DNA from: Candidatus Fermentithermobacillaceae bacterium
GTDB lineage: Bacteria; Bacillota; Sulfobacillia; Fermentithermobacillales; Fermentithermobacillaceae
Reading direction: 5' to 3'
Length of the DNA stretch: 7,258 nucleotides
Assembly: GCA_012842105.1 (NCBI GenBank)
Contig: DUTL01000006.1
Span: forward strand, 1 to 7,258
Below the pieces are notes generated by a model, which was not told the DNA's origin, made no database searches, and saw nothing but the letters and a program-made list of their open reading frames with translations. Made by a program: the position numbers and the translations under genes. This document shows, in pieces, positions 1-6,952 of this stretch (position 1 is its first letter; each line of letters opens with the position of its first letter).

Positions 1-764
1 TTAAGGCCTTTATGATGATAGAGCACAAGTTTGGCACAATCCTGAAGGCCTCTAATGGGTTTGAGAATGTCATATCCGTGTAAAGGGTGCTCCCTTATTA
101 GGTCGAATTCATCCGGCGTAAGACTGCCAGGCTTGTTCAAGACCCTGTCCGGAATTGCGATTTTTCCAATGTCGTGAAGAATCCCTGCTTGAAATAGACA
201 TTGTAGCTGTTCGCGGGACAAGCCTGATCTCTTACCCAGCCTCACAGCGTACCTTGCAACCTTCTCAGAATGGTTGGCCGTATAGGTGTCTTTGGCATCG
301 ATTGCCCGTGCAAAAGCAGAGGTCAGTGCCTTTAGTGTAGCATTTAGTTCTTTGTTTTTCTTGGACAGTTGCTGATTCTTGACGATCAACATTGAACTGC
401 CTACCCCGGAAACATACCCAATGAAGACAAAAAAGCACAACCTGAAGCACCAATTGCTTGGGTCTTGCATAACTCGCCCGGCAACGTCCAGTGGCATGAA
501 TGGCCCGGTGAACAAGCCTGAAACCAAACCGGTTGCACCGCCCCATGCACTGCCTTTAGTGATTCCGGTAATCACTATTGGAATGTAGAACAAGTGAGGG
601 GCGGCCGTTTTCACTCCTCCGGTTACATAGACCAAAACACCGATTAACGCCATACTGGCGATCAACATACCTGTGTATGCAAGAGAGTAGGTAGGCGCTT
701 TGAACTGTTTGCGCTTACCCTGAATCAATCTCCCCAGTTCTTCCAACCGGCTTCTATCTATCAC
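1..764 (-). CDS. Membrane-bound HD-GYP domain phosphodiesterase, 3' end missing (left edge)
   Basis: My translation of the minus strand gives 254 residues, with no stop before the window edge. Residues 1-25 are a basic cytoplasmic head. Residues 28-48 and 57-128 form about four hydrophobic segments with a conserved-looking GPFMPLD stretch (88-94), resembling small integral-membrane sensor modules. Residues 129-145 are a charged linker, probably coiled coil. From residue 146 an HD-GYP domain follows: TANHSEKV (162-169) with H165, HDIGKIAIPD (197-206) with the metal ligands H197 and D198, REHPLHG (224-230), and the paired His at 250-251. The GYP signature itself lies just outside the window. 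HD-GYP proteins hydrolyse cyclic-di-GMP to pGpG or GMP, so a membrane signal controlling cyclic-di-GMP is the inferred role. The GTG start at 764 is chosen because a GGGGTG site lies 6 bases upstream; an in-frame stop lies only a little further upstream. It follows the SLH gene on the same strand but is separated from it by a hairpin. Confidence 0.9.
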   Translation of the reverse strand, partial: MIDRSRLEELGRLIQGKRKQFKAPTYSLAYTGMLIASMALIGVLVYVTGGVKTAAPHLFYIPIVITGITKGSAWGGATGLVSGLFTGPFMPLDVAGRVMQDPSNWCFRLCFFVFIGYVSGVGSSMLIVKNQQLSKKNKELNATLKALTSAFARAIDAKDTYTANHSEKVARYAVRLGKRSGLSREQLQCLFQAGILHDIGKIAIPDRVLNKPGSLTPDEFDLIREHPLHGYDILKPIRGLQDCAKLVLYHHKGL

Positions 765-770
765 AACCCA

Positions 771-776
771 CACCCC
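771..776 (-). promoter_or_regulatory. Shine-Dalgarno site deciding the GTG start of the HD-GYP gene
   Basis: On the minus strand GGGGTG is followed by 6 bases and then GTG ATA GAT. The other possible start, a TTG further upstream in the same frame, has no comparable purine-rich site. Confidence 0.5.
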
Positions 777-948
777 AAACCATTTTCCGATCTGTCTCAA
801 AGGCTGTCAGACGCAATTGCAGAACCTTGAAACGCTCCCGGGAACAAACATGGACACTTGAAGATAACCTTGCACCCAAGAGTATTTCATTCTATATGCA
901 AGCACAAATTACCTTCTAAAGCTATCCAACAATGCGCGCCCGTAATGC

Positions 949-976
949 CAGGAGCCGGGGAAATCCCCGGCTCCTG
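949..976 (-). terminator. Perfect 12-bp GC-rich hairpin downstream of the SLH gene, probable terminator without a U tract
   Basis: CAGGAGCCGGGG at 949-960 pairs perfectly with CCCCGGCTCCTG at 965-976 around a 4-base loop. It begins about 40 bases past the TAG stop of the SLH gene and lies well ahead of the HD-GYP start. Neither strand has a run of T after the stem, so it is not a textbook intrinsic terminator. It may act as an atypical terminator or as a 3'-end stabilising structure. Apart from this hairpin I see nothing in the gap 765-1017. Confidence 0.55.
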
Positions 977-1017
977 CCGGACTCAGCCTTCATCCGCGAT
1001 CAGCGCTGTCTCTATGT

Positions 1018-3327
1018 CTATTGCCTGGATACTATCCTGATTTCAACAGCCGTATGGCCGTCTAAGGCGATCCTCACAACATCCCCTTTCCGGAGATCGG
1101 ACCAACCTCGTATCTTATTGTTGTAGCTAACTTTGGTCTCAGAATCGGCTATGACCAGAGTCTTTTCGCCGTCATGTTCAACAATCAAAACAGCTGCGTA
1201 GTCGTGGAGGGTGACATTTTCCAACTTCCCATAGAGATCACCGAAGGGAATTGCCTGGTTGCTGGCCAGAATCTCTATCTTCACAGCTTCTTCGCCGTCG
1301 TGCTTCACCTTTATCTTGTCTCCGACCGCAAGCCGATCAGGAGATATCTCAGAAGCCCCCCGGGAGATTTCCGCTGTAGGAGATATCTTGAGCACAAATT
1401 GCTTGCAGTCATCCTGTTTCACAGTTATGGCCCGGGCCTTTGCCGACGACGTGGTTTTGATTTCGGATATTACACCGGTTGTTTCTTGCATTGCCTGGTA
1501 TTTCTCGAGAATCTCAACTTCAACTCCGGTATTGTTGACCAGTCTCACCTTTACCTTGTCTCCGCCGTGTATCTGTGTCCTGGGTACAACCTCACCTTTG
1601 TATGTCACCCGTACATTGGAGGACAGGGTAATATTGTGGAGTTTCTTACTGCTGTCTACCACGTCAATATTCATTTCTTCCGTGGTAATGAGTATCCCGG
1701 TAACGGTCCCTGAAACGTACCGGGTTTCGCTAAACCGTTCGGTTACCTGTATGCGTACCACCTGATTGTCTCGAATCACAAAGGTGGCCACATCTTCCAC
1801 TGAAAGGTCTTTGTACGCTATGGGTTCCCCGTAGTAGGTAATGGCCACATCTTTGTGCAGAGTAAGCACACGCTCCTGCCCGGACTTCGTTTCAATTGTC
1901 AGCATGCGAGTGGCGCCTGTGGTTTTCTTTGCCTTGATTGTACCGCTTATGTGAGTGCTATCCTCATCAGCAAGTATCCAGATGTAATATACCTTGCCGT
2001 TACGTTCTTTTGCGTAGATATAGTCTCCGTCCGCAAGCCGTGACACCGTATACTCATACCGCCCATCGGTTATTGTGCAATCCGGCTCCAGGGTAAGAGT
2101 TTCAGAACCTTCTTCTGTCTTGACCATGAGCACCACTTCGCCTTTGCCGGTGGTTACTTTGAAATCAATGGTACCCAGAATCTCACGCGTGGGTACCGGA
2201 GCCGGGGTGCTGCTCTTCACTACAGTAATGAGAACGGCAACATCTGAGAGGTTGGTCAATATCCGGACGGTATCCCCAATCTTGATGTCTTTCACAGAAG
2301 CCTGTTCAGACCCAACGAACACCATGGCATCTTTCGAGATTGGGTACTTATACGTTTTGCCCGAAGCAACCTCAATTTCAATTGAACTGCTTGATACGTA
2401 CCGTACAGTTCCGGTGACGTGGTACGGCATCTCTTCAGGGAGTTCCTGGCTGATCAACCGGTCAAGTATAGTGGCCAGCTCAGCCCTGGTAACCGGTTTG
2501 TTGGGCTGGAACGTCTTGTCGACGTAACCTTTGAATAGCCCCATCTCCACTGCTTGCGCAACGTATCCCCAATACCCGTCAGGAATCGCCGGAGCATCCT
2601 TGAAATCCAACGGAGCATGCATTCTGGCTTCAGCAAATTTGCCATTTCCGCTGGCTTTCACCAAAACTTTTGCAACCCATGCGCGGCTCGCCGGTTTTTC
2701 AGGATTAAGTTCAGCCAGATCCACCCATCTCTCATCGACGGCTATCAAAATATGGCCAAGAGACCATCTTGCCGGCACAGGAACATATGGATACCACGAA
2801 CCATCCAGATAAAACCAACCGGGAGAGTCACTGTCGTCTAACTTTCCGTAATGCCAGTAGTTCTGCAGCCTCTTCCTATCCTGCTTCTTTAGATCCTGAT
2901 CAAGGCTAAGGTATGTGCCACTCAACCGGCTGGCAAGTTCCTCAGCTTCATCTTCAAATCCGTATGCCCGTACTATCATGGCCAGAGCTTCAGCCTGTTT
3001 CACCGGATTGTTGGGCATGAACACGTTGTCATCATAACCTGCAATTATCCCGAATCCACGCATCCTCGTAATAGCTTCAAGAGCCCAAAAGGATGATCCA
3101 AGGTCAGAGAAACCCAATTTATTGCTCTTCTTCAGAGCCTTTTCAGCCTGTTTAATCAGTTTTTCCAAAAACTTCGTCATGTGTTTGTGTGCTTTGCCAT
3201 TTGCGTGAGCAAACCCGGACATTCCCAACACCATTGAGAATGTCAAGAGCAAGATCACTGCAGCCCTAAGCCTTAGTTTTACAGGCCTGGACGGCCGGTA
3301 CCCGGGGTACTTCTTGTTGCCTGCCAA
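1018..3327 (-). CDS. Exported S-layer homology (SLH) domain protein with six C-terminal beta-type repeats, 769 aa
   Basis: A basic N-terminus (KLRLR, 17-21) precedes a hydrophobic core (22-38) and an AHA cleavage site (40-42), which is a standard Sec signal peptide. Residues 44-70 are a lysine-rich helix. Three SLH repeats follow: about 72-123 (strong), 186-226 (shorter) and 242-291 (strong). The TRAE-type motif is intact only in the third (280-283); the others read KQAE (110-113) and SRAW (214-217). Between SLH1 and SLH2 lies an aromatic-rich stretch (157-188). Residues 303-766 are six diverged copies of a roughly 70-residue beta-strand unit, reminiscent of DUF5666-like or OB-like domains. 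SLH domains bind pyruvylated wall polymer, so the protein should sit on the outside of the wall with the repeats as its effector or structural part; the substrate or partner is unknown. The start is TTG at 3327, fixed by AGGAGG 8 bases upstream; the same frame has no better start. The upstream gap (3328-3566) holds no gene and no promoter that I trust. Confidence 0.9.
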   Translation of the reverse strand: MAGNKKYPGYRPSRPVKLRLRAAVILLLTFSMVLGMSGFAHANGKAHKHMTKFLEKLIKQAEKALKKSNKLGFSDLGSSFWALEAITRMRGFGIIAGYDDNVFMPNNPVKQAEALAMIVRAYGFEDEAEELASRLSGTYLSLDQDLKKQDRKRLQNYWHYGKLDDSDSPGWFYLDGSWYPYVPVPARWSLGHILIAVDERWVDLAELNPEKPASRAWVAKVLVKASGNGKFAEARMHAPLDFKDAPAIPDGYWGYVAQAVEMGLFKGYVDKTFQPNKPVTRAELATILDRLISQELPEEMPYHVTGTVRYVSSSSIEIEVASGKTYKYPISKDAMVFVGSEQASVKDIKIGDTVRILTNLSDVAVLITVVKSSTPAPVPTREILGTIDFKVTTGKGEVVLMVKTEEGSETLTLEPDCTITDGRYEYTVSRLADGDYIYAKERNGKVYYIWILADEDSTHISGTIKAKKTTGATRMLTIETKSGQERVLTLHKDVAITYYGEPIAYKDLSVEDVATFVIRDNQVVRIQVTERFSETRYVSGTVTGILITTEEMNIDVVDSSKKLHNITLSSNVRVTYKGEVVPRTQIHGGDKVKVRLVNNTGVEVEILEKYQAMQETTGVISEIKTTSSAKARAITVKQDDCKQFVLKISPTAEISRGASEISPDRLAVGDKIKVKHDGEEAVKIEILASNQAIPFGDLYGKLENVTLHDYAAVLIVEHDGEKTLVIADSETKVSYNNKIRGWSDLRKGDVVRIALDGHTAVEIRIVSRQ
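1030..2421 (-). repeat. Six tandem protein repeats of about 70 residues (period about 78 with linkers)
   Basis: Within the SLH protein the units are approximately residues 303-370, 382-452, 459-529, 537-607, 615-687 and 697-766. Each opens with a short strand containing G-[TVK]-[VIL] (for example VTGTV, ILGTI, ISGTI, VSGTV, TTGVI, LYGKL). Next comes a hydrophobic strand of the type IEIEV or MLTIET, then a basic or acidic residue before a T-x-[IV] strand, and a late [LIV]-x(2)-[GE]-D-x-[VIA] turn (IKIGD, LADGD, LSVED, IHGGD, LAVGD, LRKGD), ending in a strand such as VEIEIL. The DNA copies are not near-identical, so the duplication is old rather than a recent tandem expansion. Confidence 0.75.
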
Positions 3328-3335
3328 ACTTACCG

Positions 3336-3341
3336 CCTCCT
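3336..3341 (-). promoter_or_regulatory. Strong Shine-Dalgarno site for the TTG start of the SLH gene
   Basis: AGGAGG on the minus strand is followed by 8 bases and then TTG GCA GGC. The signal peptide begins just after, which supports TTG at 3327 as the true start. Confidence 0.8.
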
Positions 3342-3566
3342 GTGAACCAGAATCAATGCAAACTATCTAAGATTGCCTCTACGTTAGGGTTGGCCTGCTA
3401 TCGCAATAAGAAAGCAGAAACCCAAACTCGAAACCCTTTCAGATATACAATCGGTTTGAGTAGAAAACTTATGGGTGGGTATTGACACTTTCTGTGAGTA
3501 CATCCGATTGATAGCAATTCTGCTTATTGATCCAGGGATCTGCTTTGAGGTACTGATATCGCATAT

Positions 3567-4808
3567 TCAGGGACCGGATTTCCATTGCTCGCCCAGAGTT
3601 ATTCTCTCAACGGTTGCAGGGTGGGTCCACGCAAACCAGCGTATGAAACGAGGCGGCTGTACGTCCCCTAGATTTGCTTTAGCCAAGCCTATCATTGCCG
3701 CAATGAATGAATCAGGGTCTCCTGTAACATTGAGAGAGAATACGTCTGCCTGAATCTCATTTCTTCGCGACAAGAACGAAGCAACGGGAGTAGCCACATA
3801 CGAAGTCAAGACCGCGAAAAGCACAAGTGACAGAAACACCTCTCTAAGCATCTCAATTGAAAGGCGGCCCGGAACCGGGCCGGATACCAATGAAAACAGC
3901 ATGGCCACAATGAGAGTGCCTGCTGCAGAGACAGAGATGCCCCTCATAATATGCCCGTACTTCCAGTGGCCAAGTTCGTGGGCCAGCACAAGCCTCACCT
4001 CTTCAACAGAGTGGTTGGCAAGCAGAGTATCGTAAAGCACTACCTGTTTGGCCCTGCCAAGGCCTGTAAAATACGCGTTTGCCCTGGCCGTCTTGGCCGA
4101 AGCCTCCATGACCAATACTTTGTCAACCTTCATTCCTGCGTTTGCTGCAAGTTCCTGAACGTCTTGAAGCAGCACCGGATCTTCCAGTGGGGCAAACTCA
4201 TCGAACATTGGGGCTATCACTGACGGATAGAGATATGCGAAGAATATGCTTCCAAAAAACAGCAACACAGTCAGAAGGTATGGCCAGGTTCCGGGAAACC
4301 GTGCAAGCAAGAATGCTGCAAGACCTCCGGCTATAGCGTAGATGAAAAAGTTGAGCAAAGAGCTCTTGAGAAGCTCCACCAGCCAACCTGATATTGTGAG
4401 CCTTGAGAGCCCGAAGGTTTTTTCCAAGTAGTAGCCATTGTACATCCGGAAAGGCAAACTTACCAGAGTCAGCAAAACAGCCGTTTGCAGCGCCAGGGCT
4501 ACACCAACCCAGAAAGCCCCGGACGGCGATGCCTGGCGGGAGAGCTGTATACCCAATAAGGTGCTGCTCTTATGGCCTCTGTTGGCAAACATGAACAGGG
4601 CCAGCAACGTAACAATGCTCTGAAGGCCATTAGACACATAAGAAAGGTTAGCCCTGCGGGTTGATTTATCAAGGAAAGCACGGTCAAAATAAGTTAATGT
4701 TTCCTGCGAAAAAGATCTGGGCACAAACGCGCTGACAACCCACATAATACCAAACATAATCCCAATACCCAGGAGCAATTTCATGAAAAGCCCCCCGCTC
4801 CGCGTCAT
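3567..4808 (-). CDS. M48 family membrane zinc metalloprotease, Ste24/CAAX-protease-like, 413 aa
   Basis: Numbering from the ATG at 4808, the zinc-protease motif HELGH is at 277-281 (H277 and H281 zinc ligands, E278 general base). A downstream RRNEIQAD (348-355) supplies the third ligand E351. NAYFTGLGR (244-252) and THPATVERI (395-403) match conserved blocks of the Ste24 (M48A) group. Hydrophobic segments lie around 9-28, 60-76, 97-118, 140-170, 175-200, 291-309 and 322-344, giving about seven membrane spans, as expected for the family. In eukaryotes Ste24 trims prenylated CAAX proteins; bacterial members have no such substrate and are thought to act in membrane-protein processing or quality control. 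The ATG at 4808 is preferred over one 8 codons upstream because only it has GAGGTGA 5 bases upstream. The gene starts about 97 bases after the stop of the dehydratase gene on the same strand, so co-transcription is possible. Confidence 0.93.
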   Translation of the reverse strand: MTRSGGLFMKLLLGIGIMFGIMWVVSAFVPRSFSQETLTYFDRAFLDKSTRRANLSYVSNGLQSIVTLLALFMFANRGHKSSTLLGIQLSRQASPSGAFWVGVALALQTAVLLTLVSLPFRMYNGYYLEKTFGLSRLTISGWLVELLKSSLLNFFIYAIAGGLAAFLLARFPGTWPYLLTVLLFFGSIFFAYLYPSVIAPMFDEFAPLEDPVLLQDVQELAANAGMKVDKVLVMEASAKTARANAYFTGLGRAKQVVLYDTLLANHSVEEVRLVLAHELGHWKYGHIMRGISVSAAGTLIVAMLFSLVSGPVPGRLSIEMLREVFLSLVLFAVLTSYVATPVASFLSRRNEIQADVFSLNVTGDPDSFIAAMIGLAKANLGDVQPPRFIRWFAWTHPATVERITLGEQWKSGP

Positions 4809-4813
4809 ACACT

Positions 4814-4820
4814 TCACCTC
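4814..4820 (-). promoter_or_regulatory. Shine-Dalgarno site selecting the internal ATG of the M48 protease
   Basis: GAGGTGA on the minus strand is a seven-base match to the usual anti-Shine-Dalgarno complement and lies 5 bases before ATG at 4808. The first in-frame ATG (4832) has no such site. A third ATG (4784) has only a G run before it. Confidence 0.65.
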
Positions 4821-4834
4821 GGAACTTGTCATCT

Positions 4835-4845
4835 AAACTTAGTTT
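4835..4845. repeat. Short palindrome AAACTTAGTTT upstream of the protease gene
   Basis: Five-base arms AAACT and AGTTT flank one central base, giving perfect dyad symmetry. It lies a little over 25 bases upstream of the preferred start of the protease gene and about 11 bases from a second palindrome. It could be an operator half or chance. Confidence 0.3.
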
Positions 4846-4856
4846 GAACCGCGCCA

Positions 4857-4868
4857 GTATCATGATAC
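4857..4868. repeat. Perfect 12-bp palindrome GTATCATGATAC between the dehydratase and protease genes
   Basis: The twelve bases are fully self-complementary with no spacer. The site lies in the short gap (4833-4905) between the stop of the dehydratase gene and the protease gene, where a regulator operator or a processing site could sit. I know of no named operator with this exact sequence. Confidence 0.35.
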
Positions 4869-4905
4869 GTCTTTGATGCCTTCTTGATAACCGGTTTTTC
4901 TGGAG

Positions 4906-6924
4906 TCATTCTCTAACCCCGTCGTTCCGGCAAGTAAACTCAGGCACCAGTTGTCCGAGAAGTTCCAGGATCTCTTTGTCTCCTGACATTACCGGCAATG
5001 TATGTTTGCTAAGTTTCCACACCGGAGTGCTTTCGGCATTTCGTGAGGCCGCGAGCTCACGGGCTCCGGCGTAGACTTCACCGGTTGCAGCACCTGTACA
5101 GGGCCCCGCCACATCCTCGCCGAAGACCTGACAGTTCAAGTTCCTGGGATACACAAGTTCCTCGAGCCTGGCCAAATCCAGGTGAAACGATTCCAAGTCG
5201 ATTGGCTGCTGCTTAGCCACGAATATCTGGGCATGGTGGGTGGCTGAAGTCCCCTCCTCAGCGGTAAGAATCTCTTCGAACAGTTTCTCGCCTGGACGGA
5301 TACCTGTAAAGACGATAGGAATTTCGCTGTATGGAATACGGCCGGAAAGCCTGATCATCTGCTCTGCCATTTCAAGGATTCGCACAGGCTCGCCCATATC
5401 TAACACGAAAATCTCGCCCCCATGCCCCATGGTGCCTGCCTGCAGTACCAGTTCTACCGCTTCCTTCTTGGTCATGAAGTACCTTCGCATGTCTGGGTGG
5501 GTGACGGTAACAGGGCCTCCTTGTGCGATTTGGCGCCGGAAAATAGGTACCACACTCCCTCTTGAACCAAGCACGTTGCCGAACCTAACCGATACGAACT
5601 GTGTGTAGGCGCTGATGCTGTTGATAGACTGGACTACCAGTTCAGCCACGCGTTTGCTGGCGCCCATAACACTCGTGGGATTAACTGCCTTGTCAGTGGA
5701 TATCATTACAAACTTCCTGGCTTCATAGTGAAGCGCCGCCCTTGCTACATTGAGTGTGCCAAACACATTGGTCTTAATGGCTTCTTGAATGTTTGCTTCC
5801 ATCAGGGGAACGTGCTTGTGGGCAGCGGCATGAAATACAACTTCTGGACGGTATTTGGAAAACACGTCTTTTATCCTAGCCAAATCCCGTACATCTGCAA
5901 CCACCAACTGTTTTTTCAGGCCCGGAAACTCTGTATCCAATGCAAGTTTAGCCTCAAAAATCGAGTTTTCTCCGTGGCCCAGAAGTATGAGGTGGCCAGG
6001 GCCAAACCGGGCAACCTGCTTGCATATTTCCAACCCTATAGAACCCCCTGCTCCTGTAACCAAAACAGTTTTTCCATGCAGGTAGTCCTGTATTTTTTCA
6101 GTATCCAGGTTAACTTCAGGACGGCCCAAGAGGTCTTCTATGTCTATGTCTCTTATCATGCCCATGTCAAAGGGCCTGCCGGCCATGTCCATGAGCCTGG
6201 GCAGCGCCTTTATTTTTGCACCGGTACTCTGGCACAATTTCACGATTTCCTTGATAACCGTAGGAGCTACAGACGGCATGGCTATTATAACCTCATCTAT
6301 ACCAAATTCATTTACCAACCTGGGAATCAGATGCCTGCCCCCGTAAACCTTGACACGGTTAACCCTTGTGTTCTTCTTGAACGGATCATCATCTATGTAA
6401 GCCATAAGTTTATACTGCGGCACAGACGGCTTCGACAGTTCCCTGCCGAGGATAGCTCCGGCATCGCCGGCACCCACGATCAACACACGGATTGCCTGTT
6501 CATCCGAATATCCAAACGTACCTAGGAATCCTCCCCTTATCCTGTCAAAGAGCCTGACGGAGATCCTAAGGCCCCCAAGAAAGATGAATTCAAACACTCC
6601 CGTTATAATCAGGGCAGACCTTGGATATCCAGGTGCAACACGATACTTCAAGAGCCCCCATAATACCATGGTGCTAATGAATGCGCCTGAGGCAGATGCC
6701 AGAAGCTGGTCTATGCTTGCGTACCTCAAAATCACCGAGTACAGCCCCAGGGCGGCAAAAACCGCCACGGATACCAATGTAAAGAGGGGCGCTGCTTTTA
6801 CATACTGAGATAAGTACACTGAAGGCACACTCAGTTCAAACCGGAGATAAAGCGCGGCCACCGCCGCTATGTTTATCAACACGGAGTCGACTATAATCAA
6901 ATAAATCCTTCTGAACCTGCTCAA
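4906..6924 (-). CDS. Membrane-anchored NDP-sugar 4,6-dehydratase/epimerase of the CapD/WbpM/PglF family, 672 aa
   Basis: Residues 6-28, 44-62, 78-94 and 103-122 are membrane spans. A first nucleotide-binding domain follows, with GAGDAGAILG (151-160), running to about residue 270. The catalytic extended-SDR domain begins with GAGGSIG (291-297) and contains STDKAVNP (409-416) and MGASK (420-424). D411, K412 and M420 correspond to the catalytic Asp-Lys-Met of the large dehydratases WbpM and PglF, where Met replaces the usual Tyr of SDR enzymes. GIRPGEKLFEE (541-551) is the familiar C-terminal block. Such enzymes convert UDP-GlcNAc to a 4-keto-6-deoxy sugar used for bacillosamine, QuiNAc and similar surface-glycan sugars; the exact product here cannot be told. 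After about residue 592 there is an apparent insertion of some 55 residues before the conserved LELLGQLVPEF ending. The start is TTG at 6924, with GAGGGTG 7 bases upstream. No glycosyltransferase is seen beside it within the window. Confidence 0.93.
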   Translation of the reverse strand: MSRFRRIYLIIVDSVLINIAAVAALYLRFELSVPSVYLSQYVKAAPLFTLVSVAVFAALGLYSVILRYASIDQLLASASGAFISTMVLWGLLKYRVAPGYPRSALIITGVFEFIFLGGLRISVRLFDRIRGGFLGTFGYSDEQAIRVLIVGAGDAGAILGRELSKPSVPQYKLMAYIDDDPFKKNTRVNRVKVYGGRHLIPRLVNEFGIDEVIIAMPSVAPTVIKEIVKLCQSTGAKIKALPRLMDMAGRPFDMGMIRDIDIEDLLGRPEVNLDTEKIQDYLHGKTVLVTGAGGSIGLEICKQVARFGPGHLILLGHGENSIFEAKLALDTEFPGLKKQLVVADVRDLARIKDVFSKYRPEVVFHAAAHKHVPLMEANIQEAIKTNVFGTLNVARAALHYEARKFVMISTDKAVNPTSVMGASKRVAELVVQSINSISAYTQFVSVRFGNVLGSRGSVVPIFRRQIAQGGPVTVTHPDMRRYFMTKKEAVELVLQAGTMGHGGEIFVLDMGEPVRILEMAEQMIRLSGRIPYSEIPIVFTGIRPGEKLFEEILTAEEGTSATHHAQIFVAKQQPIDLESFHLDLARLEELVYPRNLNCQVFGEDVAGPCTGAATGEVYAGARELAASRNAESTPVWKLSKHTLPVMSGDKEILELLGQLVPEFTCRNDGVRE

Positions 6925-6931
6925 TTACTTG

Positions 6932-6938
6932 CACCCTC
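6932..6938 (-). promoter_or_regulatory. Shine-Dalgarno site for the TTG start of the dehydratase gene
   Basis: GAGGGTG on the minus strand is followed by CAAGTAA and then TTG AGC AGG. The TTG is the first codon of the N-terminal basic stretch (SRFRR) that precedes membrane span 1. Confidence 0.6.
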
Positions 6939-6952
6939 TAATATAGATGTTT

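Noticed and set aside
265..546. A 93-codon minus-strand frame
   Set aside because: It overlaps the HD-GYP gene in a different frame; the overlapping frame gives the clear HDIGK domain, so this one is spurious.
1174..1713. A 179-codon open frame on the plus strand, plus an overlapping 168-codon frame
   Set aside because: Both are antisense to the repeat region of the SLH gene and have no ribosome site or recognisable motif.
3342..3480. Promoter for the SLH gene
   Set aside because: The AT-rich stretches in the gap give no -35/-10 pair with acceptable spacing, so no site is called although an own promoter is likely.
3529..3540. Hairpin GATCC-CT-GGATC after the protease gene as a terminator
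   Set aside because: The stem is only 5 bp with an impossible 2-base loop and no T run.
4809..4832. Upstream ATG at 4832 as the start of the M48 protease
   Set aside because: It has no Shine-Dalgarno site, whereas GAGGTGA lies just before the ATG at 4808; the extra 8 residues would include part of that site.
5728..6525. A 265-codon open frame on the plus strand
   Set aside because: It lies wholly antisense to the coherent dehydratase gene, and its translation is a Cys/His/Phe-rich string with no domain-like pattern; it is a shadow of the coding frame on the other strand.
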